Notes: generated from the sequence alone by a model not told the origin. DNA of 9,382 bases from Sphingomonas sp. (GCA_025935515.1 JAICVC010000077.1:1-9382), one strand, 5' to 3'. Numbered from the stretch's first letter, positions 1-6,216 are shown. Made by a program: numbers and translations.

Positions 1-1
1 G

Positions 2-2185
2 GACGAGGGCTACCAGCGCGCCGTCACCCACACCTTCGTCGAGCTGTACAAGCGCGGCCTCATCTACCGCGCCAAGCGGCTGGTGAACTGGGACCCCAAG
101 TTCCAGACCGCGATCAGCGATCTCGAGGTCGAGACGCGCGAGGTTCAGGGCAAATTCTGGACCCTGCGCTATCCGCTCGCCGACGGCGACGGCGCGATCG
201 AGGTCGCGACCACCCGGCCTGAGACGATGCTCGCCGACATGGCGGTCGCGGTTCATCCGGATGACGACCGCTACAAGGCGCTGATCGGTCAGCAGATCCA
301 CCACCCGATCACCCGGCGGATGATCCCGATCGTCGCCGACGAGCATGCCGACCCCGAGCTCGGCTCCGGTGCGGTCAAGATCACGCCCGGCCACGACTTC
401 AACGATTTCGAAGTCGGCAAGCGGGCAGGGTTCAAGCCCGGCGACATGATCAACATGTTCGATGCGCAGGCGAACGTCGTCCAGACGCAGGATGGCCTAA
501 TCCCGCAGGACCTGCTCGGCCTGTCGCGCGACGATGCCCGCAAGGCCGTGATCGCGAAGCTCGAGGACGAAGGCGCGCTCGTGCGGGTCGAGGACCGCGT
601 GATCCCGACGCCCTACGGCGACCGCTCCGGCGTCGTCATCGAGCCGTGGCTCACCGACCAAGGGTATGTCGATGCGGGCAAGCTGGTCGGGCCGGTGCTC
701 GAAGCGACGCGCAAGGGCGACATCCGCATCGTCCCGGAGACGTGGAAGAAGACCTGGTTCAACTGGCTCGAAAACATCCAGCCCTGGTGTGTCTCGCGCC
801 AGCTCTGGTGGGGCCACCGGATTCCCGCCTGGTACGACAACGACGGCAATGTCTATGTCGCGGAGAGCGAGGATGAGGCGGAAATCGCGGCCGGCGGCGA
901 ACCCCTTCGCCAGGACGAGGACGTGCTCGACACCTGGTTCTCTTCCGCCCTGTGGCCGTTCGCGACGCTGGGCTGGCCCGAGGAAACCGAGGACCTCAAG
1001 CGCCACTACCCGAACGACGTGCTCATCTCGGGCTTCGACATCCTGTTCTTCTGGGATGCGCGGATGGCGATGCAGGGCCTCGAATTCATGGGCGAGGTGC
1101 CGTGGAAGAGGCTCTACCTCCACGGTCTGGTCCGCGACGCGCACGGACAGAAAATGTCCAAGTCGAAAGGCAACACCGTCGACCCGCTGGGGCTGATCGA
1201 CAAATACGGCGCCGACGCGCTGCGCTTCACGCTCGCGGCGATGGAAAGCCAGGGCCGCGACATCAAGCTCGATGAGAAGCGGGTCGAGGGCTACCGCAAC
1301 TTCGCGACCAAGCTATGGAACGCCGCGCGCTTCCTCCAGATGAACGGCGTCGGCGCGAGCGGCAGCATCGCCGCGCCCGAGGCCGAGCTTCCGGTGAACC
1401 GCTGGATCATCGGCGAGGTGGTCGAAACGCTCGCCAAGCTCGATCGCGCGTTCGACGAGCTCCGGTACGACGAGATGGCCGACGCCATCTATCACTTCGT
1501 CTGGGGCACTTTCTGCGACTGGTACGTCGAGCTGGTGAAGGGCGCGTTCGACGAGGAAACCAGGCGCGTCGCCGCCTGGGCCTTCGACCAGATCCTGGTG
1601 ATGCTCCACCCGCTGATGCCATTCATCACCGAGGAATTGTGGAATGCGATGGGCGAGCGCCCATACGAGCTGATCGTCGCCAAATGGCCGGAGCCGCAGG
1701 CGCAGGTCGATCTGCATGCAAAGACCGAGCTTGATTGGCTGGTGCGGCTGGTCAGCGAAGTTCGTTCCGCCCGCACCGAGCTGAATGTGCCGCCGTCGGC
1801 CAAGCTCAGCCTGTTTGCTGCCGATGCTTCGGACGAGACCGCCGCGCGGCTCGACCGCAATCACGCAATGCTGACGCGGCTGGCCCGGTTGGAATCGATC
1901 CAAATGTCGTCATTCCCCGGGACCGGCGCCGCGCAAGTCGTGGTCGATGAGGCGACGTTCGCTCTTCCGCTTGAAGGCGTCATCGACCTCGCATCCGAGC
2001 GAGAGCGCCTTTCCAAGAGCGCGGCCGCCGCGGAGAAAGAGCGAAACAGTCTCGCTGCGCGTCTCGCCAACTCGAACTTCACCGAGCGCGCCAAGCCAGA
2101 GGCCGTCGAAAAAGCCCGTGCCGACCATGATGCCAAGGCGGCTGAGGCCGAACGCCTGCGTGCCGCCTTGGAGCGGCTCGGTTAG
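2..2185 (+). CDS. valS: Valyl-tRNA synthetase, C-terminal 727 residues (5' end outside window)
   Basis: This class I aminoacyl-tRNA synthetase charges tRNA-Val with valine in the cytoplasm. The reading frame is open from base 2, so the first visible residues (DEGYQRAVTHTF) are internal. The GTG at base 83 is not the true start. Visible parts, in fragment numbering: the CP1 editing domain with TTRPET around residues 70-75, which hydrolyses mischarged Thr-tRNA; the WCVSRQLWWGHRIP block; the DTWFSSALWPF block; and the KMSKS catalytic loop at bases 1151-1165 (about residue 384). These are followed by the helical anticodon-binding domain (DWYVELVKGAF) and a charged C-terminal coiled-coil arm over roughly the last 65 residues, typical of bacterial ValRS. 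Known ValRS proteins are about 880-950 aa, so about 150-200 residues including the HIGH motif are missing to the left. The frame is intact to the TAG at 2183-2185. It is followed by repeat DNA and then hemB on the same strand. Confidence 0.97.
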   Translation, partial: DEGYQRAVTHTFVELYKRGLIYRAKRLVNWDPKFQTAISDLEVETREVQGKFWTLRYPLADGDGAIEVATTRPETMLADMAVAVHPDDDRYKALIGQQIHHPITRRMIPIVADEHADPELGSGAVKITPGHDFNDFEVGKRAGFKPGDMINMFDAQANVVQTQDGLIPQDLLGLSRDDARKAVIAKLEDEGALVRVEDRVIPTPYGDRSGVVIEPWLTDQGYVDAGKLVGPVLEATRKGDIRIVPETWKKTWFNWLENIQPWCVSRQLWWGHRIPAWYDNDGNVYVAESEDEAEIAAGGEPLRQDEDVLDTWFSSALWPFATLGWPEETEDLKRHYPNDVLISGFDILFFWDARMAMQGLEFMGEVPWKRLYLHGLVRDAHGQKMSKSKGNTVDPLGLIDKYGADALRFTLAAMESQGRDIKLDEKRVEGYRNFATKLWNAARFLQMNGVGASGSIAAPEAELPVNRWIIGEVVETLAKLDRAFDELRYDEMADAIYHFVWGTFCDWYVELVKGAFDEETRRVAAWAFDQILVMLHPLMPFITEELWNAMGERPYELIVAKWPEPQAQVDLHAKTELDWLVRLVSEVRSARTELNVPPSAKLSLFAADASDETAARLDRNHAMLTRLARLESIQMSSFPGTGAAQVVVDEATFALPLEGVIDLASERERLSKSAAAAEKERNSLAARLANSNFTERAKPEAVEKARADHDAKAAEAERLRAALERLG

Positions 2186-2190
2186 CTGCT

Positions 2191-2210
2191 CCCCCGGCGC
2201 AGGCCGGGGG
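2191..2210. repeat. GC-rich hairpin just after valS (dispersed-repeat or terminator-like)
   Basis: Arms CCCCCGG (2191-2197) and CCGGGGG (2204-2210) pair perfectly over 7 bp around a 6-base loop, six bases after the valS stop. No run of T follows, so it is not a standard intrinsic terminator. From memory, this kind of CCGGCGCAGGCCGG palindrome is scattered between genes in sphingomonad genomes, which makes a repeat-element reading more likely. It may still help to end or stabilise the valS transcript. Confidence 0.55.
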
Positions 2211-2218
2211 TCCAAACC

Positions 2219-2292
2219 CGTCATTGCGAGCGTAGCGAAGCAATCCAGCCGCTTTTCTGGATTGCTTCGTCGCTTTGCTCCTCGCAATGACG
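2219..2292. repeat. Long imperfect palindrome (dispersed intergenic repeat) between valS and hemB
   Basis: The outer arms CGTCATTGCGAG (2219-2230) and CTCGCAATGACG (2281-2292) are perfect 12-bp complements. Inner arms CGAAGCAATCCAG (2236-2248) and CTGGATTGCTTCG (2257-2269) pair over 13 bp around the loop CCGCTTTT. The few bases between the two stems differ in length, so the whole is an imperfect hairpin of about 74 bases. From general knowledge, elements reading CGTCATTGCGAG...GCAATCCAG are widespread intergenic palindromes in bacterial genomes, including alphaproteobacteria. It ends only five bases before the hemB start codon, so it forms the entire immediate hemB leader. Confidence 0.85.
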
Positions 2293-2297
2293 AAGCC

Positions 2298-3287
2298 ATG
2301 TCCGCTTCCTTCCCCTACCTGCGCATGCGCCGCGGCCGGTCGAGCGCATGGATGCGCGCGATGCTCGCCGAGCACCGGCTGCATCCGAGCGATTTCATCT
2401 GGCCACTGTTCATCTGCGATGGCCGCGATTGCGAGGAGCCGATCGGTTCGCTCCCCGGCGTCAGCCGCTGGAGCATCGACCGGATCGGCGCCAAGGCGCG
2501 CGAGGCGGCCGATCTCGGCATCCCGTGCGTCGCCTTGTTCCCGAACACGCCCGAGCAACTGCGCACCGAGCGCGCCGAGGAAGCGCTCAACAAGGACAAT
2601 CTGATCTGCCGCGCGATCAAGACGATCAAGGATGCCGCGCCGGAGATCGGCGTCCTGACCGACGTCGCGCTCGATCCCTACACCGCGCACGGCCACGACG
2701 GGCTCGTCGACGCTCAAGGCAATGTCATCAACGACGACACCGTCCCGATCCTCGTCGAGCAGGCGCTGGTCCAGGCCGAAGCCGGCGCCGATATCGTCGC
2801 TCCGTCGGACATGATGGACGGCCGCGTCGCAGCGATCCGCGAGGCGCTGGAATCGGGGGGACACCAGAATGTCGCGATCATGGCCTATGCCGCGAAATAT
2901 GCCTCCGCCTTCTACGGGCCGTTCCGCGACGCGGTCGGCTCGCGCGGGCGGCTGAAGGGCGACAAGCGCGGCTACCAGATGGACCCGGCCAACAGCGAGG
3001 AGGCGCTGCGCGAGGTCGAGCTCGACCTCGCGGAAGGGGCCGACTTCGTGATGGTAAAGCCGGGGCTGCCCTATCTCGACATTGTCCGCCAAGTGAAGGA
3101 CGCGTTCGGCGTCCCGACCTTCGTGTACCAGGTGAGCGGGGAATATGCGATGATCGAGCATGCCGCTGCGGCCGGCGCCGGCGAGCGGGACGCGCTGATC
3201 CTCGAGACCCTGCTCGCATTCAAGCGCGCCGGCGCGACCGGCGTGCTCACTTACCATGCGGTCGATGCCGCGCGCCTGATCGCGTGA
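2298..3287 (+). CDS. hemB: Delta-aminolevulinic acid dehydratase (porphobilinogen synthase)
   Basis: HemB condenses two 5-aminolevulinate molecules to porphobilinogen, the second common step of haem biosynthesis, in the cytoplasm. The product is 329 aa, the normal family length. The two active-site lysines are K200 in the YAAKYASAFYGPF motif and K254 in FVMVKPGLPYLD, the latter being the Schiff-base lysine. In the metal-binding segment (residues 122-135, DVALDPYTAHGHDG) the three cysteines of zinc-type enzymes are replaced by A124, D126 and D134. This marks the cysteine-free class, generally Mg/K-stimulated rather than Zn-dependent. I chose the ATG at 2298 because MSASFPYLRMRRGR matches the usual family N-terminus. 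The frame is open further upstream, but that stretch only translates the repeat. No Shine-Dalgarno sequence is visible, because the repeat ends five bases before the ATG. The TGA overlaps the GTG start of the next gene. Confidence 0.96.
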   Translation: MSASFPYLRMRRGRSSAWMRAMLAEHRLHPSDFIWPLFICDGRDCEEPIGSLPGVSRWSIDRIGAKAREAADLGIPCVALFPNTPEQLRTERAEEALNKDNLICRAIKTIKDAAPEIGVLTDVALDPYTAHGHDGLVDAQGNVINDDTVPILVEQALVQAEAGADIVAPSDMMDGRVAAIREALESGGHQNVAIMAYAAKYASAFYGPFRDAVGSRGRLKGDKRGYQMDPANSEEALREVELDLAEGADFVMVKPGLPYLDIVRQVKDAFGVPTFVYQVSGEYAMIEHAAAAGAGERDALILETLLAFKRAGATGVLTYHAVDAARLIA

Positions 3288-4720
3288 TCGACCAGCTTCG
3301 CGCCGATGTCGAGCGGCTGCGCCAGGGCGCGGCGCGGCTCGAGCCCGACAGCGCCGAACGGCGCGCGATTGGCGGGCAGGCGCTCGATCATGCGCTTGGC
3401 TATTGGGACGAGGTCGAGACGGCCTCCAGCAACCGGCCGTGGTCGGAGGTCTTCAGCCAGCGCCTCGAGCCGGAGTTCGCCGAAGAGGGCAGGGACCCGG
3501 CGGCGGTGCTCGACTATGTCGGCGCCTGCATCGATGCGCCGGGCTTTGCCACCACCAGCCCGCGCTTCATGGCGTACATCCCGGGCGGCGGCGTGCCTTA
3601 CTCGGCGTTCGGCGACTTGCTCGCCGCGGCCTCGAACAAATATTCGGGCTTCGCCTCGGCCAGTCCTGGCGCGGTGCGGATCGAGAACGCCTGCGCCGCC
3701 TGGCTGGCGAGCGTCATCGGCTTCCCGCACGACGCGGCCGGCACGCTCACCTCGGGCGGCAGCATCGCCAATCTGACCGCAGTGGTTGCTGCGCGCGAGG
3801 CGAGCGATCCCGATGGCGGCGGCGCGATCTACGTCACCCGCTTCGCCCATTATTGCATCGACAAGGCGTTCCACATCGCGGGACGGGGACGTGCGCCAAA
3901 GCGGCTAATCGCCACCGACGAGAGCTACCGGATGTCCGTTGAGGCACTGGAACAGGCGCTCGAGGACGACAGACGAAGCGGCGTTCGCCCGTGGCTGGTG
4001 GTCGCTTCGGCCGGCACCGTCGATACCGGCGCGATCGATCCGCTGCCGGAGATCGCCGAGCTTTGCCGCAAGTACGGCGCCTGGCTCCACGTCGACGGCG
4101 CTTATGGCGGCCTGTTCGCCTTGTGCGACGAGGGTAAAGCGCTGCTGCGCGGCATCGAGCAAGCCGACAGCGTGGCGCTCGACCCGCACAAGACCTTGTT
4201 CCTGCCCTACGGCACGGGCGCGGCGCTGGTGCGCGACGGCCGGCTTCTGCAGGAAGCGTTCAGCGCCAGCGGCGAGTATATCCGCCCGCTCGGCGAGTCC
4301 GAGGTGGGTCCGTCGCCCGCCGACCTTTCGCCCGAGCTGACGCGCCACTTCCGCGCGCTCAGGCTATGGCTGCCGCTGCAGATCGCCGGAATCGCCGCCT
4401 TCCGCGCCGCGCAGGCCGAGAAGCTCGCCCTCGCCCGCTACTTCCACGCGCGGCTGTCCGAAATCGAGGGCTTCGACGCGGGCCCAGAGCCGCAGCTCTC
4501 CGTCGTCGCCTTCCGGTACATCCCGAAATCGGGCGACGTCGACGACTTCAACGAGCGGCTGATGCGCCACATCCAGCAGGAAGGCCGCGTGATGATGAGC
4601 GGAACGCGCATCGACGGCAGCTATCGCCTCCGCTGCGCGATCCTCTGCTTCCGCACCCACCTCGACCATGTCGACGACGCCATCGACGCGATCGTTCGCG
4701 GCGTGAAGGCGCTGAGCTAG
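3284..4720 (+). CDS. Pyridoxal-phosphate-dependent group II decarboxylase (aromatic-amino-acid/glutamate decarboxylase superfamily)
   Basis: This is a 478-aa fold-type I PLP enzyme of the group II decarboxylase family (the AADC, tyrosine, histidine and glutamate decarboxylase relatives), which removes the alpha-carboxylate of an amino acid to give an amine. Diagnostic features: H189 (RFAHYCIDKAF), which stacks on the cofactor ring in relatives; the SGGSIANLTA phosphate-binding segment; D271 in HVDGAYGG, which contacts the pyridine nitrogen; and K303 in DPHKTLFLPYGTG, the PLP-binding lysine. It ends with a small C-terminal domain (RVMMSGTRIDGSYRLRCAI). The start is taken as GTG 3284, whose GTGA overlaps the hemB stop. 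No strong ribosome site precedes it, so translation probably depends on terminating hemB ribosomes. A longer frame exists upstream but overlaps hemB and has no family similarity. The substrate cannot be read from the sequence. No link to haem synthesis is evident beyond coupling. Confidence 0.9.
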   Translation: MIDQLRADVERLRQGAARLEPDSAERRAIGGQALDHALGYWDEVETASSNRPWSEVFSQRLEPEFAEEGRDPAAVLDYVGACIDAPGFATTSPRFMAYIPGGGVPYSAFGDLLAAASNKYSGFASASPGAVRIENACAAWLASVIGFPHDAAGTLTSGGSIANLTAVVAAREASDPDGGGAIYVTRFAHYCIDKAFHIAGRGRAPKRLIATDESYRMSVEALEQALEDDRRSGVRPWLVVASAGTVDTGAIDPLPEIAELCRKYGAWLHVDGAYGGLFALCDEGKALLRGIEQADSVALDPHKTLFLPYGTGAALVRDGRLLQEAFSASGEYIRPLGESEVGPSPADLSPELTRHFRALRLWLPLQIAGIAAFRAAQAEKLALARYFHARLSEIEGFDAGPEPQLSVVAFRYIPKSGDVDDFNERLMRHIQQEGRVMMSGTRIDGSYRLRCAILCFRTHLDHVDDAIDAIVRGVKALS

Positions 4721-5214
4721 AGCCCGAGCCGGTTCTGGATCGCGTCGATGCGCGCGGCTTGGCGGCTGTCCAGTACCGCCACTTCGCCGGCAGCGCCCTG
4801 GATCGCGGCGAGATCGTTGGGGGCAATTCCGCGCTGGTTCTGGAGCGACGTCGCCGCGATTTCGTCGATGTCGCCCAGCGCCTGCGCGGTCGCCTGCCGC
4901 GCCGCGATCGCCGCGGTCAGCGCCTCCTGCGCAGCGATCCAGCTCTCGCTTTGCGGCGCTCCGGCGCCCGCCGCGAGCCGCTCGGCCGCCGATGCCGCGC
5001 TGTCGAACGCGGAATTGCCGTTGCGGGCCTGGTCGACCAGGGCCGACAATCTCGCCATCAGCCCTGCCGTGACGGGCCGGTCGTTCATCGGCCGGACCAC
5101 CGGGGTGCGCGGATCGATCGCTTCGGCAGCCCGCGGCTGGAGCGATGGATAGGGGCCGCCGGGAGCAGCGCAGGCGGTCAACACCATCATCGGAATCAGA
5201 GCGGTGCGGCGCAT
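4717..5214 (-). CDS. Small alanine-rich lipoprotein of unknown function
   Basis: This 165-aa protein has a short lipoprotein signal: basic MRR, a hydrophobic stretch ALIPMMV, then the lipobox LTAC with the acylated cysteine at residue 15. Residue +2 is Ala rather than Asp, so sorting to the outer membrane is expected by the E. coli rule. The mature part is rich in Ala, Gln, Glu and Arg and looks mostly helical (ARLSALVDQARNGNSAFDSAASAAERLAAG and later AAQEALTAAIAARQATAQAL), with no recognisable catalytic motif. The function is not known to me. It converges on the decarboxylase: the palindromic CTAG at 4717-4720 supplies the TAG of both genes. No good Shine-Dalgarno precedes the ATG. A + strand frame in the same region is less convincing, because it lacks a signal and reads as a low-complexity Arg/Pro-rich protein. 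Confidence 0.75.
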   Translation of the reverse strand: MRRTALIPMMVLTACAAPGGPYPSLQPRAAEAIDPRTPVVRPMNDRPVTAGLMARLSALVDQARNGNSAFDSAASAAERLAAGAGAPQSESWIAAQEALTAAIAARQATAQALGDIDEIAATSLQNQRGIAPNDLAAIQGAAGEVAVLDSRQAARIDAIQNRLGL

Positions 5215-5233
5215 CCAACGGGCTCTAAAAGGA

Positions 5234-5261
5234 AAATGGCGCGCCCGAAAGGATTCGAACC
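5234..5261 (-). repeat. Second copy of the tRNA-Arg 3' end (possible att-site scar)
   Basis: These 28 bases are identical to 5327-5354, which holds the CCA end, the 3' acceptor strand and about half of the T-arm of the intact tRNA-Arg. The offset is exactly 93 bases and identity stops sharply on both sides. It sits downstream of the tRNA in the tRNA's own orientation. A direct repeat of a tRNA 3' end is the usual mark left by integrase-mediated insertion, but only 65 bases separate the copies and no integrase is in the window. An old excised or deleted element, or a simple local duplication, are both possible. Confidence 0.8.
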
Positions 5262-5264
5262 CCA

Positions 5265-5280
5265 GCGGCCGAACGGCCGC
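5265..5280. other. Short GC hairpin between tRNA-Arg and its duplicated 3' end
   Basis: GCGGCC (5265-5270) and GGCCGC (5275-5280) form a 6-bp perfect stem around the loop GAAC (GTTC on the minus strand). It is about 50 bases beyond the tRNA 3' end in the direction of tRNA transcription. It could aid termination or 3' processing of the precursor, but no T-run follows, so this is only a structural note. Confidence 0.4.
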
Positions 5281-5296
5281 AGCACGAACGGAAGAC

Positions 5297-5308
5297 TCAG
5301 AGGTTCGA
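5297..5308 (+). repeat. Inverted 12-bp copy of the tRNA-Arg T-arm
   Basis: TCAGAGGTTCGA at 5297-5308 is the exact reverse complement of 5348-5359 within the tRNA-Arg T-arm region. It lies between the intact tRNA and the direct 3'-end duplicate, so this short spacer holds tRNA-derived sequence in both orientations. A 12-bp match beside a tRNA that already has a direct duplicate nearby is unlikely to be pure chance, but I cannot exclude it. Confidence 0.5.
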
Positions 5309-5329
5309 TTGCAGAGCGATTTTAAGAAA

Positions 5330-5406
5330 TGGCGCGCCCGAAAGGATTCGAACCTCTGACCCCCAGATTCGTAGTCTGGTGCTCTATCCAGCTGAGCTAC
5401 GGGCGC
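5330..5406 (-). tRNA. tRNA-Arg (anticodon ACG)
   Basis: The minus strand folds as a complete 77-base cloverleaf with encoded CCA. The acceptor is GCGCCCG paired with CGGGCGC, with discriminator G. The D-arm is GCTC/GAGC with loop AGCTGGATA. The anticodon stem is CCAGA/TCTGG with loop CTACGAA, giving anticodon ACG (plus positions 5370-5372). The variable loop is GGGTC, and the T-arm is AGAGG/CCTTT around TTCGAAT. ACG reads CGU, and after deamination of A34 to inosine by TadA it also reads CGC and CGA. No neighbouring tRNA is seen. The 3' end is duplicated 93 bases downstream. Confidence 0.97.
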
Positions 5407-5432
5407 GCGGTGCCGGGAAACGGCAGGGGCGC

Positions 5433-5461
5433 GACATAAGGGGCGGATGAAGCGCGCGCAA
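5433..5461 (-). promoter_or_regulatory. Candidate sigma-70-type promoter for tRNA-Arg
   Basis: On the minus strand, TTGCGC (plus 5456-5461) and TATGTC (plus 5433-5438) are 17 bases apart. They lie about 27 bases upstream of the mature tRNA 5' end, where a promoter is needed. The -35 element resembles TTGACA in its first half and the -10 is a weak match to TATAAT, as is usual in GC-rich alphaproteobacteria. The following GC-rich leader would be removed by RNase P. This is inferred from spacing and position only. Confidence 0.4.
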
Positions 5462-5552
5462 CCCTTGGCGTGCGGACGCTGGAACTAGTGGATCGGGGTG
5501 AACGAAAAGCCGGCGGGGGCGCGGAAATCGGCGCCGCCTGGAAGAGGTAGGA

Positions 5553-5726
5553 TCAGCCGTTGAGCGCGGCGACGTTGCAGATCGGGCCGGTGCAGGCGCC
5601 CGCGCGCTCCGCGAAATCCTGGGCCAACTTGCTGTGCCAGGCGCGCGCCGTCTCGGTCACCGCACGCTGGGCCGCCATTCGCTCTTCAACCGCACGCCGA
5701 CGGTAATAACGCTCGTTGGACTCCAC
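5553..5726 (-). CDS. Small 57-aa protein of unknown function (GTG start)
   Basis: A short frame reading VESNERYYRRRAVEERMAAQ at its N-terminus (initiator Met in the protein) runs to a TGA at 5553-5555. The start is convincing: a strong Shine-Dalgarno GGAGG (plus 5732-5736) lies five bases before GTG 5724-5726. The N-terminal half is very basic and helical, with Tyr-Tyr-Arg-Arg-Arg at residues 7-11. The second half has TARAWHSKLAQDF and ends with two cysteines (C45, C50) in ACTGPICNVAALNG. The SNERYYRRRA opening matches my memory of small conserved hypothetical proteins in sphingomonads. Function is unknown. It is divergent from the zinc-ribbon-like gene to the right, with a spacer of about 235 bp. 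Confidence 0.75.
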   Translation of the reverse strand: MESNERYYRRRAVEERMAAQRAVTETARAWHSKLAQDFAERAGACTGPICNVAALNG

Positions 5727-5729
5727 TTG

Positions 5730-5736
5730 CCCCTCC
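5730..5736 (-). promoter_or_regulatory. Strong ribosome binding site that decides the GTG start of the 57-aa gene
   Basis: The minus strand reads GGAGGGGCAA followed directly by GTG. GGAGG is a full anti-Shine-Dalgarno match at optimal spacing. It is one of the few strong ribosome sites in the window and the main support for this short gene. Confidence 0.75.
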
Positions 5737-5768
5737 AGTCCGTCCCGCCGACCATCGCCCGCGAATGG

Positions 5769-5791
5769 CTAAACAATGGTTAATATCCACA
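5769..5791. promoter_or_regulatory. CtrA-like box next to a DnaA-like box in the divergent intergenic region
   Basis: CTAA-N7-TTAA at 5769-5783 differs by one base from the alphaproteobacterial CtrA consensus TTAA-N7-TTAA. On the minus strand it reads TTAACCATTGTTTAG. ATATCCACA at 5783-5791 matches the DnaA box TTATCCACA at 8 of 9 positions. The pair lies about 45 bases upstream of the 57-aa gene and about 170 bases from the zinc-ribbon gene. Both are short sites, and neither family of regulators is encoded here, so binding is a guess. Confidence 0.25.
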
Positions 5792-5950
5792 GGGTGTTTG
5801 TGGCGGTCGTCGCGCAGGCGAAACGGTTCCCCGCGCTTTGTCCCAGCCTGAAACAGGGGTGTGTGGCCAGAGTGACACCAATCGGTCATTCACGGATTGT
5901 CGATGAAACCTAACGATTCGCCGCTCGTTGGTTGGATCAAATGGTTTCGA

Positions 5951-5957
5951 AGGAAAG
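5951..5957 (+). promoter_or_regulatory. Ribosome binding site choosing ATG 5962 for the zinc-ribbon gene
   Basis: AGGAAAG ends four bases before the ATG at 5962. The two alternative in-frame starts upstream (TTG 5932, ATG 5941) have no comparable site, so 5962 is preferred. Confidence 0.6.
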
Positions 5958-5961
5958 CAAT

Positions 5962-6216
5962 ATGCTGAGTTCGATCGAGTCCCGCCGCGAAGCGTTCAAC
6001 CCGAGTACGCGGGGGTATCACGCCGTCTATCACGACGGCGAAGTCAACCACTGCCCGGGTTGCGGGCGTACGCACTGGATCATTGGCCGGATGTCGGCCG
6101 AGTGCGCATTCTGTTCGACGGCGATGCCGCTCAAGGAAGCGCTGACCAATGGTCCTGCGCCGGCTCCGGTATTCTGGAGCGGCACCCGACCGAGCTATCA
6201 CGACCTCGCGGCTTAG
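5962..6216 (+). CDS. Small zinc-ribbon-like protein, unknown function
   Basis: With the ATG at 5962 the product is 84 aa. Two C-x2-C knuckles, CPGC and CAFC, are about 20 residues apart around RTHWIIGRMSAE, a layout fitting a small zinc ribbon that binds one metal ion. The N-terminus (MLSSIESRREAFNPSTRGYH) is charged, and the C-terminus after the second knuckle is Pro/Ala-rich and probably disordered. No signal peptide or membrane segment is seen, so it is probably cytoplasmic. I recall similar small CxxC...ECAFC proteins as conserved hypotheticals in sphingomonads, but I cannot name a function. Starts at 5941 (ATG) and 5932 (TTG) are possible but have no ribosome site. Confidence 0.8.
   Translation: MLSSIESRREAFNPSTRGYHAVYHDGEVNHCPGCGRTHWIIGRMSAECAFCSTAMPLKEALTNGPAPAPVFWSGTRPSYHDLAA

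Noticed and set aside
1947..2297. Upstream in-frame extension of hemB giving a 446-aa protein
   Set aside because: The added residues translate the valS 3' end and the palindromic repeat in another frame. The family N-terminus begins at ATG 2298.
2079..3257. 392-aa minus-strand frame opposite hemB
   Set aside because: It is a shadow on the complementary strand of hemB with no recognisable domain and no ribosome site. hemB on the other strand is certain.
2348..3283. Long frame upstream of the decarboxylase, antisense to nothing and overlapping hemB
   Set aside because: It is an Arg-rich out-of-frame shadow of hemB, a common artefact in GC-rich DNA. The decarboxylase similarity starts at GTG 3284.
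4366..5325. 319-aa + strand frame across the decarboxylase end, lipoprotein and tRNA duplicate
   Set aside because: It overlaps two better supported genes and tRNA sequence, and its composition is Arg-rich low complexity, as expected for a shadow frame.
5686..5889. 67-aa minus-strand frame in the divergent spacer
   Set aside because: It has no ribosome site, overlaps the start of the better supported 57-aa gene in another frame, and lacks features of a real protein.
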